Origin: Klebsiella grimontii
GTDB lineage: Bacteria; Pseudomonadota; Gammaproteobacteria; Enterobacterales; Enterobacteriaceae
Assembly (NCBI RefSeq): GCF_900200035.1
Contig: NZ_FZTC01000017.1
Location: 124,001 to 188,000, forward strand
Direction: 5' to 3'
Length of the DNA stretch: 64,000 bases
Position numbers and translations under genes: made by a program
Shown: piece by piece, positions 59,106 through 64,000 of the stretch
How positions within the stretch are numbered: the stretch's first letter is position 1
Layout: each line of letters starts with the position of its first letter
Notes under the pieces: model-generated
Databases searched by the model: none
Seen by the model: the letters and a program-made list of their open reading frames with translations, nothing else
What the model was told of the DNA's origin: nothing

Positions 59106-59690
59106 ATGTTTGGCTATCGCAGTAACGTACCGAAGGTGCGTTTGACGACGGACCGGCTGGTGGTACGGCTGGTGCACGATCGTGACGCCTGGCGTCTGGC
59201 CGATTATTACGCGGAAAATAAAGGGTTCTTAAAACCCTGGGAGCCGGTGCGCGACGACAGCCACTGTTATCCTTCCGGCTGGCAGGCGCGTTTATCGATG
59301 ATTTCTGAGTTCCATAAGCAGGGCTCGGCGTTCTATTTTGCCCTGCTTGACCCGGAGGAAAAAGAGATCATCGGCGTGGCGAATTTTTCGAACGTGGTGC
59401 GCGGTTCGTTTCATGCCTGCTATCTCGGCTACTCCATCGGTGAGAAATGGCAGGGGCAGGGGCTAATGTATGAAGCGCTGACCTCGGCGATTCGCTATAT
59501 GCAGTGCACGCAGCATATCCATCGCATAATGGCAAACTATATGCCGCATAATCAGCGCAGCGGCGATTTGCTGGCGCGTCTGGGCTTTGAAAAAGAGGGT
59601 TACGCCAAAGATTACCTGCTTATTGATGGGCAGTGGCGCGATCACGTACTGACGGCGTTGACGACACCGGACTGGACTCCGGGTCGCTAA
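59106..59690 (+). CDS. rimJ: Ribosomal protein S5 N-acetyltransferase RimJ
   Basis: RimJ acetylates the N-terminal Ala of ribosomal protein S5 and helps 30S subunit assembly. The 194 residues equal E. coli RimJ and show the GNAT fold, including the acetyl-CoA-binding stretch [17 protein letters not shown] (Q/RxxGxG-type motif). GAGAGGGGA before the ATG is the ribosome-binding site. yceH follows 9 bp later, and the next genes are on the same strand, forming a rimJ-yceH-yceM run. Confidence 0.95.
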   Translation: MFGYRSNVPKVRLTTDRLVVRLVHDRDAWRLADYYAENKGFLKPWEPVRDDSHCYPSGWQARLSMISEFHKQGSAFYFALLDPEEKEIIGVANFSNVVRGSFHACYLGYSIGEKWQGQGLMYEALTSAIRYMQCTQHIHRIMANYMPHNQRSGDLLARLGFEKEGYAKDYLLIDGQWRDHVLTALTTPDWTPGR

Positions 59691-59699
59691 GGAGACATC

Positions 59700-60347
59700 A
59701 TGAAATATCAGTTAACCGCGCATGAAGCGCGGGTCATTGGCTGCCTGCTGGAAAAGCAGGTCACCACGCCGGAGCAGTACCCTCTATCGGTTAACGCGGT
59801 GGTCACCGCCTGTAACCAGAAAACGAACCGTGAACCGGTGATGTCGCTCAGCGAAAGCGATGTCCAGGATCTGCTCGATACCTTAGTGAAGCGCCATTAT
59901 TTGCGAACGGTCAGCGGTTTCGGCAATCGGGTGACCAAATATGAACAGCGCTTCTGCAACTCTGAATTTGGCGATCTGAAATTATCCCCGGCGGAAGTCG
60001 CTATTATTACCACCTTGCTGCTGCGCGGGGCGCAGACGCCCGGTGAACTGCGCGGTCGCGCGCAGCGGATGCATGAATTCAGCGATATGGCGGAGGTTGA
60101 AAGCGTCCTCGAAAACCTGGCGACGCGGGAAGATGGCCCCTATGTCGTGCGTCTGCCGCGGGAGCCTGGCAAGCGTGAAAGCCGCTATATGCATCTGTTC
60201 TGCGATGATATGGATTCACTGATAACCGTCGTTGAGGCCGTGTCGCCCGCTGGCGACGATCTGCAGATGCGCGTAGAGGCGCTGGAAGCGGAAGTCGCCG
60301 AGCTGAAAGCGCGCCTGGATTCACTGCTGGTTCACTTGGGAGATTAA
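59700..60347 (+). CDS. yceH: DUF480 winged-helix protein YceH
   Basis: The 215-residue protein matches E. coli YceH (UPF0502/DUF480). Two winged-helix-like domains fit the family: an N-terminal one with [20 protein letters not shown], a central [21 protein letters not shown], and a C-terminal coiled-coil segment near [20 protein letters not shown]. It may bind nucleic acid but has no known function. AAGGAGACATC before the ATG is strong. It lies in the rimJ-yceH-yceM run; yceM starts 2 bp after its stop. Confidence 0.93.
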   Translation: MKYQLTAHEARVIGCLLEKQVTTPEQYPLSVNAVVTACNQKTNREPVMSLSESDVQDLLDTLVKRHYLRTVSGFGNRVTKYEQRFCNSEFGDLKLSPAEVAIITTLLLRGAQTPGELRGRAQRMHEFSDMAEVESVLENLATREDGPYVVRLPREPGKRESRYMHLFCDDMDSLITVVEAVSPAGDDLQMRVEALEAEVAELKARLDSLLVHLGD

Positions 60348-60349
60348 GC

Positions 60350-61273
60350 ATGTCGGCAAAACTACGTATAGGAGTGGTTGGCCTGGGCGGTATTGCGCAA
60401 AAGGCGTGGCTACCGGTGCTGGGGGCCGCCGATGGCTGGACGCTACAGGCGGCGTGGTCGCCGGGCAAAGAGAAAGCGCTGCGTATCTGCGAAACCTGGC
60501 GGATTCCCTATGCGGATTCTCTGGAGCAACTGGCGGCGCAGTGTGACGCCGTGTTCGTGCATACTTCCACGGCTTCACATTATGAAGTGGTTTGTCGGTT
60601 GCTCAATGCCGGCGTTCATGTCTGCGTTGATAAACCGCTGGCGGATAAGCTCAGCGATGCGGAGACGCTGGTTGAGCTGGCCGCCCGCCGTCATCTCACG
60701 CTCATGGTCGGGTTTAATCGCCGTTTTGCTCCGCTCTATCGCGAGTTGAAGACGCAGCTCGGAAACGCAGCCTCGCTGCGGATGGACAAACACCGCAGCG
60801 ACAGCGTCGGCCACGATCTGCGCTTCACGCTGCTGGATGACTATCTGCACGTGGTGGATACGGCCTTATGGCTGGCGGGCGATAAGGCGCGTTTAAGCGG
60901 AGGAGCGCTGCACACCACGGCTCAAGGTGAGATGCTGTATGCCGAACATCATTTCACGTCCGGGATGATACAGATCACAACCAGTATGCACCGCCGCGCC
61001 GGAAGCCAGCGGGAGTGGGTTCAGGCGGTGACCGACGGCGGCTTATATGAAGTCCGCGATATGCGAGAGTGGCAGGAGGAGCGGGGACGCGGAGTGATAC
61101 AGCGCCCAATTCCCGGCTGGCAGACCACCCTTGAGCAGCGAGGCTTCACCGGCTGCGCGCGGCATTTTATCGAATGCGTGCAAAATCAGACGGTTCCTGA
61201 AACGTCCGGGGAGCAGGCGCTGCTGGCTCAGCGGGTGGTGGATAAACTCTGGCGCGAAGCGATGAGCGAATAA
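60350..61273 (+). CDS. yceM: Gfo/Idh/MocA-family oxidoreductase YceM
   Basis: The 307-residue protein matches E. coli YceM (formerly MviM) in length. It has the N-terminal Rossmann motif VVGLGGIAQKAW (about 8-19), the family CVDKPLADKL motif (EKP-type, Lys contacts NADP and substrate) near residue 95, and a C-terminal alpha/beta domain. The substrate is unknown. AGATTAAGC precedes the ATG, 2 bp after yceH, so translation is likely coupled. The mviM-mviN name pair refers only to gene order in Salmonella. Confidence 0.93.
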   Translation: MSAKLRIGVVGLGGIAQKAWLPVLGAADGWTLQAAWSPGKEKALRICETWRIPYADSLEQLAAQCDAVFVHTSTASHYEVVCRLLNAGVHVCVDKPLADKLSDAETLVELAARRHLTLMVGFNRRFAPLYRELKTQLGNAASLRMDKHRSDSVGHDLRFTLLDDYLHVVDTALWLAGDKARLSGGALHTTAQGEMLYAEHHFTSGMIQITTSMHRRAGSQREWVQAVTDGGLYEVRDMREWQEERGRGVIQRPIPGWQTTLEQRGFTGCARHFIECVQNQTVPETSGEQALLAQRVVDKLWREAMSE

Positions 61274-61385
61274 TCCGTTGTAACAACTGGCAGTAGTAAT
61301 TCAGTATGAACCCGGTAGACTATCGCCACTTTCCCGCGCCCGCATTTGCGGGCGTTCTACTTCAGGGTTGTGGAATAACACGTTA

Positions 61386-62921
61386 ATGAATCTATTAAAA
61401 TCACTGGCGGCCGTCAGTTCGATGACCATGTTTTCGCGCGTGCTGGGCTTTGCGCGCGATGCGATTGTCGCACGTATTTTTGGCGCGGGGATGGCCACCG
61501 ACGCCTTCTTCGTTGCTTTCAAACTCCCGAACCTTTTACGACGTATTTTTGCTGAGGGCGCATTTTCTCAGGCTTTTGTGCCGATTCTTGCTGAATATAA
61601 AAGCAAGCAGGGCGAGGACGCGACCCGCGTTTTCGTCGCTTATGTATCCGGATTGCTGACGCTGGTTCTGGCGCTGGTCACCGTTGCCGGTATGCTGGCG
61701 GCGCCGTGGGTGATTACCGTCACCGCGCCGGGGTTTGCCGATACGCCGGAAAAGTTCGCCCTGACCACTCAGCTCTTGCGCATCACTTTTCCCTATATTC
61801 TGCTGATCTCCCTGGCGTCGTTAGTTGGCGCTATCCTGAATACCTGGAACCGCTTTTCGGTTCCCGCTTTTGCCCCGACCTTCCTTAACGTCAGCATGAT
61901 TGGCTTTGCGCTGTTTGCGGCCCCCTATTTTAATCCGCCGATGCTGGCAATGGCGTGGGCGGTAACGGTTGGTGGTATTTTGCAGCTTGCCTGGCAACTG
62001 CCGCATCTGAAAAAAATCGGCATGCTGGTGCTGCCGCGGGTCAACCTTAAAGATGCTGGCGCGGTGCGGGTGGTGAAACAGATGGGGCCGGCGATTCTCG
62101 GCGTCTCAGTCAGCCAGATATCACTGATCATTAACACTATCTTTGCCTCATTCCTCGTTTCCGGCTCCGTGTCGTGGATGTACTACGCCGATCGTCTGAT
62201 GGAGTTTCCGTCCGGCGTGCTGGGCGTGGCGCTGGGGACCATTCTGCTGCCGTCGCTATCAAAAAGCTTCGCCAGCGGCAATCACGATGAATACTGCCGT
62301 TTGATGGACTGGGGATTGCGCCTGTGCTTCCTGCTTGCGCTACCGAGCGCGGTGGCGTTAGGGATCCTGGCCAAACCGCTGACGGTCGCGCTATTCCAGT
62401 ACGGGAAATTTACCGCTTTTGATGCCGCGATGACCCAGCGTGCGCTGGTGGCGTATTCTGTCGGGCTGATGGGGCTTATTGTGGTGAAAGTGCTGGCACC
62501 CGGATTCTATTCGCGCCAGGACATTAAAACGCCGGTGAAAATTGCTATCGTCACGCTGATCATGACGCAGGTGATGAACCTCGCCTTTATTGGCCCACTG
62601 AAGCACGCTGGTCTGTCGTTGTCCATTGGTCTGGCGGCCTGCCTGAACGCCGCGCTGCTCTACTGGCAGCTGCGGAAACAGAAAATTTTTACGCCTCAGC
62701 CGGGCTGGTTCCTGTTCCTGCTGCGCCTGGTGATTGCGGTGATTATCATGTCAGCGGCGCTGTTGGGCGTGATGTACCTGATGCCGGAGTGGTCGCAGGG
62801 GACGATGCCGTTCCGCCTGCTGCGTTTAATGGTGGTCGTAGTCGCGGGTGTTGTCGCCTATTTCGCCACGCTGCTGCTGCTGGGATTTCGCGTGAAAGAG
62901 TTTGCTCGCCGTACGGCCTGA
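61386..62921 (+). CDS. murJ: Lipid II flippase MurJ
   Basis: MurJ flips lipid II across the inner membrane for peptidoglycan synthesis and is essential. The 511 residues equal E. coli MurJ. It belongs to the MOP exporter superfamily with 14 helices. Residues reported as essential in E. coli are present: R18, R24 and D39 in helices 1-2. The start at 61386 was chosen from the E. coli N-terminus MNLLKSL; only a weak ribosome-binding site precedes it. A strong terminator follows. In E. coli flg genes lie beyond; here they are absent. Confidence 0.96.
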   Translation: MNLLKSLAAVSSMTMFSRVLGFARDAIVARIFGAGMATDAFFVAFKLPNLLRRIFAEGAFSQAFVPILAEYKSKQGEDATRVFVAYVSGLLTLVLALVTVAGMLAAPWVITVTAPGFADTPEKFALTTQLLRITFPYILLISLASLVGAILNTWNRFSVPAFAPTFLNVSMIGFALFAAPYFNPPMLAMAWAVTVGGILQLAWQLPHLKKIGMLVLPRVNLKDAGAVRVVKQMGPAILGVSVSQISLIINTIFASFLVSGSVSWMYYADRLMEFPSGVLGVALGTILLPSLSKSFASGNHDEYCRLMDWGLRLCFLLALPSAVALGILAKPLTVALFQYGKFTAFDAAMTQRALVAYSVGLMGLIVVKVLAPGFYSRQDIKTPVKIAIVTLIMTQVMNLAFIGPLKHAGLSLSIGLAACLNAALLYWQLRKQKIFTPQPGWFLFLLRLVIAVIIMSAALLGVMYLMPEWSQGTMPFRLLRLMVVVVAGVVAYFATLLLLGFRVKEFARRTA

Positions 62922-62937
62922 GCTGACTGAACGCAGT

Positions 62938-62977
62938 AAAAGCCGCTCTGCAGTTGCTGCAGAGCGGCTTTTTTTAT
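62938..62977. terminator. Terminator between murJ and the MFS gene
   Basis: A 16-bp perfect stem (AAAAGCCGCTCTGCAG / CTGCAGAGCGGCTTTT) with a 3-nt loop, T run on the plus strand and A run at the start. It can serve both convergent genes; its right edge overlaps the MFS stop codon. Confidence 0.92.
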
Positions 62978-64000
62978 CTGACGGTTCGCTGCGCGGATAC
63001 GACCCTGGCGCTTTCCAGCAGGCGGATCCCGAGGGCAATCGCGCCGGTGATGACGGCCAGCGTCACCACACCGCTCCAGCCGGCCACAACATACAGTTTG
63101 CTTCCCAGCACTGAACCCAGCGACATGCCAATAAAGACGCCGGTGAACAGCAGCGCATTGAGACGACCGCGCGCCTGAGGTTCCAGGCCATACACCAGAT
63201 TCTGGTGAGCCACGAGGCTGGATTGCAGTCCAAGATCAAAACCGACGGCCGAAATGGCAATCAGGATCAGTTGACCATGCGGCGGCAGTGCAGGCAGCAG
63301 AAACATCAGGGCAAACGAAACGGTAACCAGCGCGGCCCCCATTTGCGTGACTTTTTCCGCGCCGAACTTGTCGGCCAGGCCACCGGCCAGCGGCGCGGCG
63401 AGCGCCCCGGCGGCACCCGCTATACCAAAACCGCCGGCTACCGCGCTGCCCATCTGATAGTGCGCCAGCAACATGACCGCAAGCGTTGACCAGAAAGCGC
63501 TGAAGGCGATAGAGAGGAATCCCTGAGCGAATGCGGCGCGACGCAGGGCCGGATAGCGTTTCCACAGATGGGCCATCGATTTCATCAGCTGCGGATAGCT
63601 CAGGGTTGAGTGAATCTCAAAGCGCGGCAGGACGCGCCACATCACCAGCCCAATTAGCGCGATGCTGACCGCCGCCGCCTGATACATCACCCTCCAGCCG
63701 AATAGGGCGCCCACCAGTCCGCTGACGGTACGCGACAGCAGGATCCCCAGCAGCAGGCCGGTCATCACCGTCCCCACCATTTTCCCTTGCTTGCCCGCAG
63801 GAGCCAGAATCGCGGCTGCCGGTACGATATCCTGCGCCATGGTCGCGGCCATACCGATAAGCAGGCTGACAATCAGCAGGGAGGTCAGCTGACCGGTGAG
63901 GCTGCAAAGTAGCAGAAGGACGGCCAGCGCGGCGCTTTTCATCAGGATCAGTTTCCTGCGGTCGTGACGGTCGCCAAGCGGGAGAAGAAACAGTATGCCC
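62974..64000 (-). CDS. MFS transporter, partial (5' end beyond the window)
   Basis: The frame is open from the stop at 62974 to the window edge, giving more than 340 residues. It encodes a drug-type (DHA1) major facilitator with at least ten hydrophobic helices and the loop LPLGDRHDRRKL (A-motif, DRxGRR type) at the visible N-terminal end, plus the second-half analogue GLADKFGAEKV. The true start lies outside, so the internal ATG at 63942 should not be taken as the start. It resembles YnfM-like exporters, but no name is assigned. It sits where the flagellar genes lie in E. coli. Confidence 0.85.
   Translation of the reverse strand, partial: GILFLLPLGDRHDRRKLILMKSAALAVLLLLCSLTGQLTSLLIVSLLIGMAATMAQDIVPAAAILAPAGKQGKMVGTVMTGLLLGILLSRTVSGLVGALFGWRVMYQAAAVSIALIGLVMWRVLPRFEIHSTLSYPQLMKSMAHLWKRYPALRRAAFAQGFLSIAFSAFWSTLAVMLLAHYQMGSAVAGGFGIAGAAGALAAPLAGGLADKFGAEKVTQMGAALVTVSFALMFLLPALPPHGQLILIAISAVGFDLGLQSSLVAHQNLVYGLEPQARGRLNALLFTGVFIGMSLGSVLGSKLYVVAGWSGVVTLAVITGAIALGIRLLESARVVSAQRTVR

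Noticed and set aside
59106-61273. Whether rimJ, yceH and yceM form a novel system
   Set aside because: The same order exists in E. coli and the functions are unrelated; it is ordinary core synteny.

Overview
The window is a contiguous piece of an enterobacterial chromosome. Most proteins align from memory, nearly residue for residue, with Escherichia coli K-12 proteins of the 22-24 min region, and the gene order is largely the same: agp-yccJ-wrbA-ymdF-rutGFEDCBA/rutR-putA/putP-efeUOB-phoH-(serX)-ghrA-ycdXYZ-ymdAB-opgC/opgGH-yceK-msyB-mdtG-lpxL-trhO-solA-bssS-dinI-pyrC-yceB-grxB-mdtH-rimJ-yceH-yceM-murJ. The high GC content, the Klebsiella-style REP palindromes, and the absence of the curli (csg), poly-GlcNAc (pga) and flagellar (flg) clusters where E. 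coli has them point to the Klebsiella/Raoultella group. The species cannot be fixed from the window alone.

Layout. 1-3.4 kb: puuA and puuP (putrescine use and uptake). 3.4-5.5 kb: two small uncharacterised genes and the periplasmic phosphatase agp, which has a strong Pho-box candidate. 5.6-7.1 kb: yccJ-wrbA and the small stress protein gene ymdF. 7.3-13.6 kb: the rut operon (uracil as nitrogen source) with its divergent repressor rutR and a readable sigma-54/NtrC-type control region. 13.6-20.1 kb: a small LprI-like gene, then putA and putP around a shared PutA-operator region. 20.2-25.5 kb: a DUF3574 lipoprotein, a NupC-family transporter and the iron system efeUOB behind a Fur box. 25.7-27.1 kb: phoH and a YCII-domain protein. 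27.2-34.4 kb: an accessory block with a MipA-like outer-membrane protein, a two-component system and an RND efflux pair (adaptor plus pump, no outer-membrane channel). 34.4-37.9 kb: two complete tRNA-Ser(GGA) genes and one tRNA 3' remnant, in direct orientation, with a hydrolase-pirin-LysR cassette between the two complete genes. 38.1-64 kb: E. coli-like core genes for glyoxylate reduction, osmoregulated periplasmic glucans, lipid A acylation, tRNA modification, pyrimidine synthesis, redox, drug efflux and lipid II flipping, ending in an MFS transporter cut by the window edge.

How it fits together. Several units handle nitrogen or amine scavenging (puu, rut, put, solA). Their control sites can be read directly: a palindrome and a PuuR-like core at puuA, sigma-54 and NtrC/RutR sites at rutA, and GTTGCA repeats at put. 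Stress and nutrient controls are also visible: a Fur box at efeU, a LexA box at dinI, a PurR box at pyrC, a CRP site at ycdZ and a Pho box at agp.

The observations most worth following up are: a long perfect hairpin that would bury the grxB ribosome-binding site; the triple serX arrangement; the MipA/two-component/RND locus with a 22-bp-spaced direct repeat in its control region; and the ycdZ promoter, which appears to give a leaderless mRNA driven by CRP from a class I position. No CRISPR array, insertion sequence, integrase or prophage gene was found.
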